Shown piece by piece: positions 20,246-31,330 of a stretch of DNA of 64,000 bases (its first letter is position 1; each line of letters opens with the position of its first letter). The DNA is from Prorocentrum cordatum (Eukaryota; Sar; Dinophyceae; Prorocentrales; Prorocentraceae): assembly GCA_963575745.1 (NCBI GenBank), contig CAUYUJ010017882.1, forward strand, positions 463,895-527,894, read 5' to 3'. Below the pieces are notes generated by a model. The model saw only the letters and a program-made list of their open reading frames with translations. It did no database searches and was not told the origin of the DNA. The position numbers and the translations under genes are program-made.

Positions 20246-20590
20246 AAGGCTATCATGTTCTGGCTCGGTTTTTCAGCCATGACAAAGCCAAAAAATGAGG
20301 CTCACTCTGCCTCCCGGATCAAGGAATGAGGCTCACTATTGCGCGTTGGCTCGACTTGATGCTGAAGTGGAGCTCGCTGTATGGCGTTGTGGCTCGGTGT
20401 GGCGCACACATGAGGCGCACACATGAAACTCACGATCGTGTCCTGGCTCGAAATCAAACAGGCGTGTTCGCCAGAAACTCCTCTGGCTAGTCCGAATGTT
20501 CTAGCTCGATGTCAGCCCTCGCGAATCTAGATGTGAAGCTCGGTATGGTGTTCTGGCTCGATTTCACCCGTCGCAAATCCGGAAATTGTG
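20246..20590. repeat. degenerate satellite with TTCTGGCTCG word
   Basis: Units of roughly 60-75 bases carry GAAGCTC(G/A)(G/C)TATGG, GTTCTGGCTCGATTT and TCGCAAATC variants (near 20255, 20330, 20375, 20440, 20505 and 20560). Confidence 0.6.
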
Positions 20591-20654
20591 GCAGGGGCGG
20601 AGAATGATGTTGCTGTGTGCTGCCGCTGCTGCCCTCTTCGTGCTGCTGCCGTTG

Positions 20655-20708
<54 letters not shown>
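20655..20708. repeat. (CTG)n microsatellite
   Basis: About 18 uninterrupted CTG triplets. Confidence 0.95.
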
Positions 20709-20709
<1 letters not shown>

Positions 20710-21574
20710 GCTACTGTAAGGTGCAACTTCTCGCTACCTCAGCTTCCTGACGCAATGTGCCGCCAGAAAAAAATGCAGGAATCAGGGTCGAAAAGGCCGC
20801 TGAGAGATGGAGAGAAACGAGGTGCGAGGAGGGAAGAGGGGAGGAGCGACAGCCGAGGAGAGAGAGAGAGGCACGAAGGGAGGAACACGCGAAAAAAGAG
20901 AGAGGCGACCTGGCGAGGGGAGGCGGCAGGGGAAGGGACCTTTTGGAAAGTCTCTCAGGGCCTCGTGCGGGGATGCCGTTTGGCTTCTCTCGGGGCCTCT
21001 CGGTTTCTCGGGCTTCTGTTTTTTTTTGGGGGGGGTTCTTGGGCTCCCACGGGGCCCTCCCAAGCCGCCTGCGGACATGCGAGCGGCAGTCCAGGGACGT
21101 TCGGGAGCAAGCTTAGGACCATCTTGGTGCGTTCTTGGGCCGCCCTGGGCCCGTCTTGGGGGGCATGTCTGTGGCCACTTGGGCCGTCTTGGGGGCCTCT
21201 CGGGTTCTCGCGGGTCGATGTCACGGAAGCTCTGGGGCTCTCGTGGGCGATGCGAGGCCTGGAAAAGCGAGCACACAAAAATGTTCAGCAAACGTCCAGA
21301 GACTCAATGGTTTCTGGTGCTGGATGCTCCCCTGGGGGTCCTCTTTGAACCGTATTGCGGCGCGCTGGGGGACCTCTTGGGGTCGTCAGGGGGGCATTTT
21401 GGACTGCCTTGGGGCTCTCCCGGAAATCTCCAGAGCCGTTTTGGCATTCCCTCCTGGGCCATATCGGGGCGCCCAAAAAAGCGTTGGGGCCTGCGGGGCC
21501 GACTTTCCCTGAATTGGCGCAGGAACTTTCGTGCCCGCGCAGGGACCCGCAATGCGGCAAATGACCCCAGCGTT
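20709..21574. repeat. purine-rich stretch then filler
   Basis: 20760-20940 is rich in GAGAGG/AGGAGG words. From 20950 filler words return with a (T)10(G)7 run at about 21019-21036 and an A-rich joint at 21255-21310. No gene. Confidence 0.6.
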
Positions 21575-21745
21575 GTACTTTATGACGTCGGCCTCCAGCT
21601 TCGTGCCCCGCATTTCGTTCAGCAGCTCCAGAGCCTGCTGCCACTGCTCGCCCTTCTCGCACGCGCTGGTCACAGCGCTGTAGCTGACTAGGGCGAACCC
21701 GTGGACTTCGTCCACGACCAGCAGGTCCCCCTGGCGGGCCTCCAC
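21575..21745 (-). CDS. PPR exon, one repeat
   Basis: The minus strand reads V-E-A-R-Q-G-D-L-L-V-V-D-E-V-H-G-F-A-L-V-S-Y-S-A-V-T, then one repeat A-C-E-K-G-E-Q-W-Q-Q-A-L-E-L-L-N-E-M-R-G-T-K-L-E-A-D-V-I and the start of the next (K-Y-N-A-G-V), which breaks off in I-C-R-I-A-G-P-C-A. The upstream partner is junction class e. It diverges more from the family consensus than the copies at 1.3 and 13.6 kb, so it is probably an older duplicate. Exon or relic cannot be decided. Confidence 0.5.
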
Positions 21746-21884
21746 GTTGGGCCCCCGCCCAGGGAAAAGCCAACCCGAAGCCTTCGGTTACTTTTTCCGG
21801 CGGGGCGGGAACGTGCTGGGGCTTGCCAGGCCGATCTGTTGACACCGTATCGTGGCACTCTTCTGGCACGCACCGCTCGTGGTA
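21746..21884. repeat. class e upstream partner
   Basis: Matches 1-110 of the window (CCTCCACGTTGGGCCCCCGC, GAAGCCTTCGGT, TTTTTCCGG). The non-coding remainder has no other feature. Confidence 0.55.
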
Positions 21885-22135
21885 TTGCAGAGAAGAGATG
21901 CCGGGCGTCAACTTCGCCTCCCGCATATCGCTGAATAGTACCAAAGCGCGCTGCCACTGCTCACCCTTCCCGCAAGCGCTTATCCCAGCGTTATAAAGGA
22001 TGACGTCAGGCTCCACCTTCGAATCCCACATCGCGCTGAGCAGCGCGAAAGCCTGCTGCCACTGCCCGCCCTTCTCGCACGCGCTGACCCCACTGCTGTA
22101 GATTACGATTGCTGGCACGTGGGCTACGTCCACGG
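21885..22135 (-). CDS. PPR exon, two repeats
   Basis: The minus frame reads D-V-A-H-V-P-A-I-V-I-Y-S-S-G-V-S-A-C-E-K-G-G-Q-W-Q-Q-A-F-A-L-L-S-A-M, then K-V-E-P-D-V-I-L-Y-N-A-G-I-S-A-C-G-K-G-E-Q-W-Q-R-A-L-V-L-F-S-D-M and ends in A-K-L-T-P-G-I. The two repeats differ from each other, unlike the homogenised set at 1.3 kb. It lies 140 bp upstream (in gene sense) of the 21.6-kb exon; the two may belong to one gene, since both are minus strand, but a frame link is not visible. The junction stem here is GTGGGC-TAC-GTCCAC, with a G.T wobble. Confidence 0.55.
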
Positions 22136-22163
22136 CAAGCGGGCTGATCTGATCGGAATCATC

Positions 22164-22320
22164 TCTGCAGGGGCCAAGGAACACACAAATGAATACACAC
22201 ACAACTCCCATGTCTTCTGTAGCTTCGTCTTCCTCCCCCATATCTTCCTATCTTTCCGTGGGGGTCGACGATGAAGCGTGTCTCTGTGTTTCTTCCCCTC
22301 CAGAATCTCGAAGGGCACGA
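22164..22320 (+). repeat. AT-rich dispersed element, copy 1
   Basis: Word order AGGAACACACAAATGAATAC, CCATGTCTTC, TCCTCCCCCATAT, TCGACGATGAAGC, GTGTCTCTGTGTTTCTTCCC. The better copies are at 34.09, 59.10 and 60.55 kb; this is the most diverged. All four lie in the same orientation. Confidence 0.6.
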
Positions 22321-22993
22321 ACGCTCACCCGCACGCAAAGGTGCGTATAGCTTGTCTGTGGAACTGCCTGCCTGCAGTCCTGCGGACCCACAACTCCGGG
22401 CCTGCTCGCCTGGCTTGCGTGCTGCCGGCCTCGTTGCTTGCTCGCCCGCTCCCTGCCGCCTACTGTCGCTTGGTGTCGATGGCTGCTTATTGCTGCTACT
22501 TGCCGCTACGTCCTCTTGTTTGCGGTGCCTTGCCCAGACTGGCCAGTATGTGTTGGTGCGTGTTGCCTCTTCTCACTGCGGCTCGGTGCTGCTGCGTGTT
22601 GCTGCTTGGTGCGAGGTGATGCTGCTGGACTACTGCTGCGTGCTGTGTCGTGCTGTTGCTGCGTGCTTCTCTCTCACGCATGAAGCGTATGAGAGCAAAG
22701 GATGGGGTCAGCCCGCAGGCCGTGGGGGGAGAAAAAGACGTCCAACCGACTACACGCCGAAAACCGCGGATAGGCTGGTGCATCCAAAATGAGGATGTCA
22801 ATCTTACGTTGTTCTGGCTTGCCCGCCTTCCGCGTGCACGAAGTGGACAGAAAATGCTGTTGCTGCGTGTGCTGCTTATGATTACCGCTGCTCCCTACTG
22901 CTGCTGCTGCTTGTTGTTGCCTGGTGCTGCTGCTGGATATCGATGCTCAAAACTTGCTGGCACAGCCTGGTGTCAGAGATTTCTGTTGCTGCC
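22321..22993. repeat. degenerate CTG-rich DNA
   Basis: TGCTGCT and TGCTTGCTG words scattered through 22390-22690 and 22855-22990, with a unique insert between. It reads as Cys/Leu/Ala-rich frames on the plus strand. No gene seen. Confidence 0.55.
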
Positions 22994-23001
22994 TGCTACG
23001 T

Positions 23002-23157
23002 GTAGGTTGGGCATGTCCCCTACAGGCCGGTTTTGGATGAAAGACATAATCAACAAATATCCCAACACAAATCAAACAATAATCAACAAAAACGTCCACA
23101 AACTATTTGTTAACTAATTTTGAATATTTCTCCTGCAGAGGGGCATGCCCGACTGAA
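23002..23157. mobile_element. MITE-A, copy 1
   Basis: The left end (T)TAGGTTGGGCATGTCCCC-TACAG and the right end CTGCAGAGGGGCATGCCCGACTGAA are inverted copies of each other over about 28 bases. The interior is AT-rich with no coding potential. Candidate 8-bp target duplication: TGCTACGT on the left (22994-23001) and TGCTACGG on the right (23158-23165). The right end TATTTCTCCTGCAG resembles a 3' splice site. Confidence 0.8.
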
Positions 23158-23545
23158 TGCTACGGGCTGTTGCGTGCTAGTGCCGGGATTCAGTGGGGAC
23201 CTCGCGGCGCTCTCTGGAGCGATTGTTGGAACATCTTTGGCAACGAGAACGTCGATGATGGGATCTGTCGAGGACTGATCGGGACTCTCTGGAACTATCT
23301 CGTACGCACCTAGGGTTTTCTGGCAGCCCAGGGAGGAGGGATGAGCAGACGTACAACAGGGGCCTGACCACAAGAAACCTCCCACAAGAAACCCAACCCT
23401 GAGATCCCAGGATGTCCATTGATTTTTTGGTGGGGGGACGTCTCGCGTTTCAATGCAAACCAATCGAAACCCAAGAAAACCCAGGGCACCCTGAAGGCGA
23501 GCAGGGCGTTTCTTGGCATGGGTCTCCACTGTATCTTGGAGCCCA
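23158..23545. repeat. MITE-A-linked duplicated segment, copy 1
   Basis: The words ACCCAACCCTGAGA, AGGA(T/C)GTCCAT, TTTTTTGGTG(G/T)GGG, CCCAAGAAA(A)CCCAGGGCACC, GAGGC(G/A)AGCAGGG and TCTCCACTGTA occur in the same order at 50225-50465, also next to a MITE-A. Part recurs at 60.46-60.53 kb and 61.02-61.08 kb. It contains no supported gene. Confidence 0.7.
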
Positions 23546-24330
23546 CTTTTGGGTCAGATGAGTGCTGAAGCCTCCGGGGACTGGAGGGGGGGCCGAGGGG
23601 GCAGGAGTGGGAATGGGAGGTGCGATTAGCCAACGGGGAGGAGCGAGGAGGAGTGGTAATACAGAGAAGCAAGCAGCGAGGAGAGAGGAGCGACGAACAC
23701 AAACGAGCACTGTGCGAGGAGCAATGAGTGCAGAAGTGAGGAGGGAGGGAGCCTCTAACAGCGGCCAGCACACGAAGCTCAAGATGGCCGCCACGCTCGT
23801 GGCCGAGCACGCGGTTCCTCTCGAGTCGCCCGTGGGGCCCTTTTGAGGCCAACCTGGGGCCATCTTGAAGCCTCATTTGGGGGCGCCTTGGGCTCCCCTG
23901 GGGGCGTCATGAGCGGTGGCCACCACACAAGTCTCCACGTGGCCTCGACGCGCGTGTTCGCGAGCACCTGGTGCCTCTTGGGTCGCTCACGGAGCCCTCT
24001 TGAGGACAAGCTCGGGCAATCTTGGAGCCTCCTCTGGGGCTTCTTGGGCTCCAGTGGGCCCTGCATGGACTCCAGGGGCCACCTGTGAGTTCTGTGAGGA
24101 CCCTGGGTGCTGTTTTGTGAGGGTCTGGGGCCTGCCTTGGGATACCTCGTGTCCATAATGGGGCGGTCTTGGGGCTGTCATAGGGCCATCTTGGAAAGCC
24201 TGCAGGCACATCTTGGGTTATCTCGTGATCGTCTTGCGCCCTCTGGCGTGCTTACGTAAGCCTCTTGGGCCCTTTTGGAAGCATCTGGGGCCTTCTTGGA
24301 GCCATCTGGAGACGTCCCAAAACTCGCAGC
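23546..24330. repeat. purine-rich unique DNA then filler
   Basis: 23560-23760 is GAGGAG-rich and unique; 23820-24330 is filler. No gene. Confidence 0.55.
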
Positions 24331-24509
24331 TCTTGCCCACTCTTCCGGCAAGTGCTGATCCCAGCGCTGTAGATGATGACGTCTGGCTCCACCTTCGAAT
24401 CCCACATCTCTCTGAGCAGCGCCAACGCATGCTGCCATTGCCCACCCTTCTCGCACGCGCTGACCCCAGCGCTGTAGATTACTAGCGTGAACCCGTGGAT
24501 TACATCCAC
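24331..24509 (-). CDS. PPR exon, one repeat and a second start
   Basis: The minus frame reads D-V-I-H-G-F-T-L-V-I-Y-S-A-G-V-S-A-C-E-K-G-G-Q-W-Q-H-A-L-A-L-L-R-E-M-W-D-S-K-V-E-P-D-V-I, then I-Y-S-A-G-I-S-T-C-R-K-S-G before losing the pattern. The K-V-E-P-D-V-I and G-G-Q-W forms group it with the 21.9-22.1 kb exon. The junction stem is CGTGGAT-TAC-ATCCACG: both sides of the innermost pair have changed compared with GTGGAC/GTCCAC. The downstream side returns to filler. Confidence 0.55.
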
Positions 24510-25310
24510 GTTGTGCTGAGCCTGGGGTACGCTCCGTGGGTGAACAGCTCGTTGACGTTGAACAGCTGGGGCGTCTCTGGGTCATTGTCGGGGGCATGTT
24601 GGGCCCTTCTGCGAGCCTGTCTGGAGCGTCTTGAAGGCCTCTTGCGGCGGTTGGGCGCCAGCCTCAAAAGAGCCCGAAAAGCTTCTAGTGTAGCCCAAAA
24701 AGGCCCAAGCAGGGGCCAACGGCCAACAGGGGCTCCGTACGACCCTTCAGGGGGCACCAGACGGATGCTACAACAAGGGTGATAGTCTGAGGGTTTCATG
24801 AGCCAGGGCTGGAGGGGGTTCACAATCGGGAGGATCGACGGCCGATGTTAGAGGGGAAGAAGAAGGCTGGTGAAAGCCAGGGCGGGAGGGGGGGGAACGA
24901 GGGACCTCTCAGGGGTCTCTCGGGGCCTCGTGAGGGGATCGAGGACGTCTGTGGGTGGCAGCTTGGGGAGATTGCTGTGGAGCCTTTTGAGCGCCCATGG
25001 GCCCTCCCAGGCCTCCTGGAGCCATCTGGTCGGCTTTCGGTGTAACTGGGAACTGTTTTGGAGGAGCGTGGCTACGCACGGGGGGAGCCGTTGGCCACCT
25101 TGGTGCGTTCCAAGGCCGCACTGGGCCTGTCTCGGGGGCATCTTGGCGGTCTCTTTGGACCGTCGTGCAGACTTCCCTGTCGGGCCGTCTCCGAGCCTTG
25201 TTGGGCAATCCTGCGGTTCGGGGCGCCGCTCGAGCTCGCGCGGGGCGGTGTGGGGGAGCCTCTGGGACCCTCGTAGGCGGTGCGAAGCCCGGGCCAGCGA
25301 ATAGACGTGA
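24510..25310. repeat. weak filler, no gene
   Basis: Filler words in both orientations (CCCAAAAAGGCCC at about 24693), a GGGAGGGGGGGG run at about 24886, and a joint-like GCGAAGCCCGGGCCAGCGAA at 25280. No gene supported. Confidence 0.5.
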
Positions 25311-25329
25311 TCTTTCTCCAGTCAGAGCT

Positions 25330-25510
25330 GGCACTGGCGAAGCGCACGTTGTCCCACCCCGATTTGGGCACACCACTCACACGGCTCGTGGCTCCACATT
25401 GGGGCTCTCCACCAAAGGCCCCAGTGGCAAAGTTCGAACGCGGTTCCACCCCAGCTTGGCACACCCATCACACGGTTCGAAGCCCCGTAGGGAGCTCCAC
25501 CGATGTTGGG
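25330..25510. repeat. two tandem units of about 80 bp
   Basis: CACCCC(G/A)..TTGG(G)CACACC, CACACGG(C/T)TCG, and a CCCCNNNNGGG(A)GCTCTCCACC-like ending occur twice, near 25355 and 25450. Confidence 0.65.
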
Positions 25511-25564
25511 TCCTTCACCAGACTACTTTTAAATAACACACCGTTTGTATCCCCCACGTGTTCA

Positions 25565-26150
25565 CTAAATTCGGCCAACCGGGCCCCTCGCGCCGCACAC
25601 CGAAATCATCCGAGGAACTTTGAGCGCGTGCGGGATTCGGAAAGGGGACACGATATCCGTGTCAAATAATTCCATGCGGGCGGGCCACTCTCGCGCGTCG
25701 GCCGCACGCGCATGTCGAACTCCATCCGAAAATGCGCATCGCCAACGGGAGGGCGCCGTCATCGCCGTCGGCGTCATCAGCATCGGCGCCGTCAGCGGCC
25801 TTGCCGTCGTCGTTGTCATCATCGTCGACAGCATCGCTGCCAACATCGTCGCGTATACCGTTGTCGACGTTGCCACGATACCGCGCCCGCTCAAGCCACC
25901 GACTCGCGCTGAAATGTTTGCTGGGAAAGTACCCGGCGGTCACCGCCCCCGCGGCTGCGTCGGCGGCGCAGAGCTGAGCGGCCGCTGCGCGTGCGTGCAT
26001 ACGCGGACTAGCGAAGCCGCAGCGATGCACCAGCCGCCTCCAAGCATTCATGGCAATCCCCGCCGCATGGGCTTGGCAAACCAAGATGCGGGTGGGCGAT
26101 AGGGTCGATTGCGCGAGCAGTGGGGTTGACAACTCACAGCGAAAATAATA
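25565..26150. repeat. non-filler segmental duplication, copy A
   Basis: Shares order and words with 26820-27380: TGTCAAATAA, TCTCGCGCG, CGCGCATGTC, GACGCCGTCATCG-like, GTCGACGTTGCCACGATACC, CGCCGCATGGG, TTGCAAACC-like, GATTGCGCGAGCAGTGG. The last 130 bp recur at 54.70-54.83 kb. Both strands stay open over parts, but the frames are not preserved between copies. Confidence 0.75.
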
Positions 26151-26819
26151 AATTCCACCACGCAGAACATACAAAAAACAGGCACGACCCAGCCCTGGGA
26201 TTATCGTCATTTCTTCCGTATGGCAAATTGCATACGATTCTGACCCATCCCCTGTGTTAGGAATGACCTCGTGCCATCCCAGCCGAACCGGTATCCACAC
26301 CCCGCCATCCCCTGCAACAAATCACAAACATATCATCCATGTTCAGAAACCCGTTGCAACAAACAGAACGAAGTGCACACGCGTGCGTTGTCGCGCGCGC
26401 GTGCCGAAATCCGTCCACGACCCTCGGTCCCTAAAGGGTGTCAAAAACGGGTGTCCAAAAACACATGGAGAAACACATGCGATTTTTTTTTTCAACACGG
26501 ATGTTCAAAACAACTTGCGCGCACTCCCTGGCTAATTTTTAGCGACCCATAAGGGTGTCACTATTTCCGAACATGCTGCCCAACGGGCTTCGCGCGTGCG
26601 CATTTCGGAATCCTTCGAACGCCCTTGCGCGCGTGTCGTTTCGAGAGCCCTTTGCAGAAAAAAACGAATCGCACGCGCGCGCGTTGTCAAGACCGCGTGC
26701 CAGAATCGGTCAAAAACCTTCGGTTTCGTAGCGATGTCAAACCGAATGTCCATAGCACTATAAAACAACATAAGATTTCGCAACAACAGTTTCAAACCAA
26801 CCTGCGACCGCGCTCTTGC
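26151..26819. repeat. two diverged tandem units of about 290 bp
   Basis: CGCGCGCGTGCC(A)GAAAT/ATC, GTCAAAAAC, and a CTTGCGCGCGTG ending occur at about 26390-26640 and 26690-26900. Lower GC than the flanks. No gene. Confidence 0.55.
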
Positions 26820-27380
26820 GAATTAGCTTGTATTGTCCAACGACCCTGTCGCGCCGCATGCCGGAATCATTCGCGCGCCCTTGCGCGCGTGCTGGCGGGG
26901 CACGATCAGTGTCAAATAACACCATTCGGGCTACTCTCGCGCGCCACCCGCGCGCGCATGTCAAACTCTTTCCAAAACGTTCATGACCGATGCGAGGACG
27001 CCGTCATCGTCGTCGGTGTGGTCAACATCGGCGCCCGCACTGGCCTTTTCGCCGTCGGTGTCAACATCGCCACCAACATCGCTACGACCATCACCGTGTG
27101 TACCGGTGTCGACGTTGCCACGATACCGCGCCCGTCTCACTCGCCGACTCGCACTGAAGTGCCGCTGGGATCAGCCCAGCGATCAGCGCCACCACAGCCG
27201 CATCCGCCTCGCCAAACTAGCCTGCCGCTGCGCGCGCGTGCTTGGGTTGGCGCGGCCGCAGAGACGCACTAGCCAACGCCACGCACGCATCGCAATCCCC
27301 ACCGCATGGGTCTTGCAAACCGAATTGCGGGTGGGTGGGTGGGATGATTGCGCGAGCAGTGGAGTCGACAACTTCAACTT
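26820..27380. repeat. non-filler segmental duplication, copy B
   Basis: Partner of 25565-26150, offset about 1.24 kb. Confidence 0.75.
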
Positions 27381-27490
27381 CGGCGAAGTGAGACAGCACC
27401 TCGTAGATTCATTGCACCACGTGGATTGCGTTACGGATTTTGCACATCATGCGTGACACCACACATGTGTATATATATATATATATACAA
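27381..27490. repeat. GCACCACGTGGATTGC word and (TA)n
   Basis: TTGCACCACGTGGATTGCG at 27413, then (TA)9 at 27469-27487. The same succession (duplicated segment, this word, TA run, CAGTGGC) occurs at 54.70-55.05 kb. Confidence 0.7.
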
Positions 27491-27720
27491 GACTGCAGTG
27501 GCGCTCCGCGCCATGCACCTTGGTCCTTGAAGACTGCTACGCAGGTGGAAGAGGCAGGAAGGTCAAGCGGACACTTTAACGATAACTCCTTGCTGCCTTT
27601 TCTGGCATCGCCATTATGATAATGTTGTTCGTTATCCTGGCTCCATGCTTATTTTTCCTCATTCTCGCCATACCCTGGGCATTCTCCCCATCCTCCTCAG
27701 CTCTTTTTGCGGAGGGTCCT
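27491..27720. other. non-repetitive stretch, nothing recognised
   Basis: Ordinary complexity; GATAACTCC and GTTATCCTGG form a weak inverted pair. No gene. Confidence 0.35.
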
Positions 27721-28380
27721 CCTTGGAGAGCCTTTGGGGGCCTCACCAAAGTTCTCAAGCTTTCCTAAGCCTTCTGGAGGCCTCCTGGGCGTGTTCTGGG
27801 GGCCTCTGGGGCTTCCTAAGGGCAACATGCATTTAACCGCGGTCTCCCTGAACGCCCCGGTCACGATTTGGAATGCTTCGGAGGGTGTCTTGGGGCCATC
27901 TTGGGCCGCCATGGGGCTCTCTTAGGGCCATTTTGGACCCCTGGTGCGCCGTTTTGGGGCTCTCTTGGACTGCCTTGAAGCCCTTTCGGATGGCTGTGGG
28001 GCGGTTTTGGAGCCTTCCAGGCGACTTCGGACGCCCAGAAGACCGCTGTCTTGGAGCGTCGGGAGCCGAAAAGATGAGAACCCCAAATTCACCAAAAATC
28101 TACATTAAATCAATTATTTGTCCCTCTTGGGGCCTTCTTGGGGGTGCTCTTGGAGGCCTCTTGGTACGTTTTGGAGCGATCTTTCGGGGTATGACGGCTT
28201 CTTGGAGCGCTCTTGTGCTGTCCTCGGGTTCTCCAGGACGTCTCCGATGACCCCCCTGATCGCCCTAGGAGTGCTGCGAAGGCTTGGCAAAACGCCCTGC
28301 GAGGCCCGGGGGGCCGCTTCGAGGCCCGTCCGAAGGGCGCCAAAGCCCCAGATCCCGGGAGTCCGGTTTTTTTTTTGGGG
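27721..28380. repeat. filler satellite block
   Basis: Filler with an A-rich joint at 28050-28120 (GGGAGCCGAAAAGATGAGAA). It ends in a (T)10(G)8 run at about 28370. Confidence 0.7.
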
Positions 28381-28850
28381 GGGGACGGGTTTCCCCCCCG
28401 CCCGGGCTTATAAAAATATAAGAAGAGGAATCTATATGTATATATATATAGAGATAGATATATGGAGATGGCAAGACAAAGATTGTACGACGCAGTCGGC
28501 CAACATAAAACTGCACCCCATGGATCGCACCACGTAGATTGCACACATGTGGCACATATAGATTGCACGCAATACATTGCACCACATGGATCGCTAACAA
28601 TACTCAATGTTGGGACCAAGCAGTAAACCACATATATGTACAGAAAGAAAGAATAATTCCGAACACTGCCATACATACGTACGTGCATACAGACATGTGG
28701 AGCTTCACATGAGGCGCAATGACAGTGTATCGCTCACACGTGGAAATCCAGAAACACACATATGTACATGTATATATATATAGGTATACCAGAACCGAAG
28801 GGGGGAAACGGACAATTGAAAACACTAGTTATATGTATAGATCTGTAAAA
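28381..28850. repeat. AT-rich DNA with a 17-18 bp minisatellite
   Basis: (TA) runs at about 28436 and 28765. From 28496 to 28610 the word (G/T)GCACCAC(A/G)T(A/G)GAT(T/C)GCA occurs about five times. No gene. Confidence 0.65.
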
Positions 28851-28854
28851 ATGT

Positions 28855-29215
28855 AGAATGGGATAGAGAAAGAGATAGAGAGAGAAAGGGAGAGAGAGAG
28901 AGAGAGAAAGAGAAAGAGAGAGATAGGAGAGAGAGAGAGAGAGAGAAAGAGACAAGGAGAGGGGGAAAGAACGAGAACACAAAAACAAGAGAGAGACAGA
29001 GAGAAGAAGCACGCGGCACAAAAGAGAGAGAGAGAGAGAAACAGGAATGTCGACATGCTCAAAAATGTACACGTTGTGTAGTAGCGCGAATGGCGAGGTG
29101 AGAAGGATATGCATTGCGCAGAGCATGTCGTGTGACAGAGAGAGAGTGGGACGGGACAGAGAGAGAGAGAGGAGACAGAGAGATACATAAGAGAGACAGA
29201 GAGAGTGAGCGAACA
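28855..29215. repeat. (GA)n-rich tract
   Basis: AGAGAGAGAG with AAAG and GGAG interruptions, broken by a unique 100-bp insert at about 29045-29140. Confidence 0.9.
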
Positions 29216-29520
29216 GACGTGGCTTCTTTTCGAAAGTGCCAAAGGCGCCATTGATTGGGTTGCTAGTCTGGTGTCATTTGGTGCGCACGCATCATACGAA
29301 AGCTTACCTTCGTGAGCCCCAAGCAAATATACGCTTGCACCATGGAGGGTTTGAGCGATGTGGTGCCATCCGTGTGATGCAAGCTACGTGGTACAACACA
29401 GGTGCAGCGCCAACTGCATGGCGCAAGCTATGCGGCGCAAGCTGTGCTGCGATCCATGCTGTGCAACCAGCGGGGCGCAACAAAGGGTTGCGTTGAGCTG
29501 TGCAAGCTGTGTGGTGAGCT
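29216..29520. repeat. degenerate GCACCATG minisatellite
   Basis: TTGCACCATGG, TGTGGTGCCATCCG, GTGGTACAACAC, GGTGCAGCGCC, TGGCGCAAGCT and similar words recall the 28.5-kb minisatellite. No gene. Confidence 0.5.
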
Positions 29521-30060
29521 TCGTATCTGCTGCGAGATTTGTGGCCGTTCGGCGCGCGAGGCGCCAGCGAGGCTCCCACGGGCGCGCACAGGCGTGCACC
29601 AGGCGAAACCTCAGCACTTTTTGTTACCAGCGAGGACGGAGCCCAGTGGCACGACACGACAGACGAACGACGGACGACGGACGAGGACGACGGGGGAGGC
29701 GCAGGGGACGAGGGCGGGAAAAGGGAAGGGGGGGGAAGGGCGGCGCGCCGGCCCGCGCCCGGCCCGGCGGGCCTCAGCCCCAGCCTGCTGCGGCGGCCGC
29801 AGCCTGGCCCCGGCGGCAGCCAGGCCAAACCTCAGCACACCCCGACCAGCAGAATGGCGCCCACAAGGCACCAGGAGAAACCTCGGCTGACCCACCCAGC
29901 GCACGCGGCACCCACGAGGCGCCCAGTGGCAGGCACCAGGCGAAACCTCGGTTGAGCCACCCAACGCACGAGGCGCCTACAAGGCGTTCGCGGGCGGGCA
30001 CCAGGTGAACTCTCTTCTGACCCATCCAAATGTTTGGGTAAGGAACGTGAGAACCCCTGG
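29521..30060. repeat. GC-rich DNA ending in 64-68 bp tandem units
   Basis: Units with GGCACCAGG(C/A/T)GAAACCTC, G(A/G)CCCACCCA(A/G)CGCACG, GGCGCC at about 29870, 29934 and 29998, plus older members at 29598 and 29818. 29700-29800 is a GGGGAAGGG/GGCCCGG stretch. No gene. Confidence 0.65.
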
Positions 30061-30359
30061 TGCAACCACTGCTCGGGGAACAGAGCATCAATTGTCGTTG
30101 GTGGTGGAGGCTCTCCTGCAGGTATTTTTTGAACTGTCTTGGAGCGTGCTGGGGGCCCCTTGGGGCTGTCGGGAGGCCATCTTGGGCCCGTTCTTGGAGC
30201 TCTCTGGGGCCGTCTAACACATATCCTCGAAATGTATCGGGACACTCTTGAGCTCAGGGATCCCTGTGGGGCCGTCTGGGAGCACCCCGGAAGCGCCCGG
30301 AAGCACGCCGGGGCCCGTGGGGCCGATTTTAACTGAGTTAGCTCAGGACCCTTCCTGCA
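30061..30359. repeat. filler satellite block
   Basis: Filler words without a clear module boundary. Confidence 0.6.
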
Positions 30360-30523
30360 CTCGCGGGGACCTGCAGGGTAGCAGAGATGACGTCGGGCTC
30401 CAGCTTCGACTCGCACATCTTGCTGAGCAGCGCCAGAGCCAGCCGCCACTGCTCGCCCTTCTCGCACGCGCTGATCACAGCGCTGTAGCTGACTAGGGCT
30501 GACCCGCGGCCTTCTGGCCACAA
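30360..30523 (-). CDS. PPR exon, one repeat
   Basis: On the minus strand G-R-G-S-A-L-V-S-Y-S-A-V-I-S-A-C-E-K-G-E-Q-W-R-L-A-L-A-L-L-S-K-M-C-E-S-K-L-E-P-D-V-I is followed by S-A-T-L-Q-V-P-A-S-A-G-R-V and a stop. It keeps a good PPR repeat although its 5' junction is of class c, whose hairpin is partly broken here (CCGCGGCC-TTCT-GGCCACAA). In the other class c loci (8.9 and 10.8 kb) the PPR side is degraded. Confidence 0.5.
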
Positions 30524-31330
30524 TCTGCCCGTCGTGGTGTGGACGTGGAAATGAAGTGTCTCGGGGCCTCGCGGGGGGGGGGAAGGTTGGAGGGAGCGGT
30601 GTGGATGGAGGCGGTGGCCGCTGGGAGAGATGGGTGAGGGATGCAGGCGAGAAGGCCTGAAGGCAGCAACGCGGTGGTGGAGGCGGTGTCAGTTGAAGTA
30701 CACTCATGTTAGCACGACGCAGTGTGGACTGAAGCTGTTTCTCACGCCGCGTTCTGTGTTCATCATAGCTTCTGCGGGGCGGGCCGCCTTGATAATGTTA
30801 TCTGCTCTTCGCAGGGGCCGAACGATCATTCTCTGGTAGCGTGCCGAGAATGGGGCCGGTGGGCGTGGGCATGTTCCTGTTTGTTCGTTGGGAACTCCGA
30901 CCCAATTAAGCGGTCCGCAAGGAGGGCGCCGAGACGGCCCAAGAGGCCTCCAGGATGGGCCAAGAGGCCTCCAAAACCGCCCGAGAGGGCCCCACGTACT
31001 CCCTAAGACGTGCCCAGTGCGAGGACACGAATCGACCTTTCGAGCTCATTGCCCGCAGGCATCCCCCAAAGGCCCAGAGATGGCTCCCAGAGGGTCGAAG
31101 AGGCCCCCACGACGACGCTGGAAGTGCCGACGCCCCCCAAGGGACAAGCATCCAAGGCCTCTTGGGCGCCGTCTGGGGGCCCCTTCTCGGCCTCCTGGGG
31201 GTCTCTCGGGGCCCTCCTGGGTCGCTCGGAGTGCCTCTGGGGGCCGTCTTGGGGCGACGTGGGGCCGTCTGGCGCGCTCCTCGGGCCATCTTGGGGCCGT
31301 CTTGGGACGTTATCGTATTGACCGCTCTTA
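30490..31330. repeat. junction-linked segmental duplication, copy B (class c)
   Basis: Partner of 8886-9500. This copy carries an extra reverse-oriented filler insert at about 30940-31000 (GAGACGGCCCAAGAGGCC). From 31140 it merges into forward filler. Confidence 0.75.

Noticed and set aside
28380-28460. TTATAAAAATATAAG as a TATA-box promoter
   Set aside because: It is part of an AT-rich simple-sequence stretch with no gene downstream, and dinoflagellate promoters generally lack TATA boxes.
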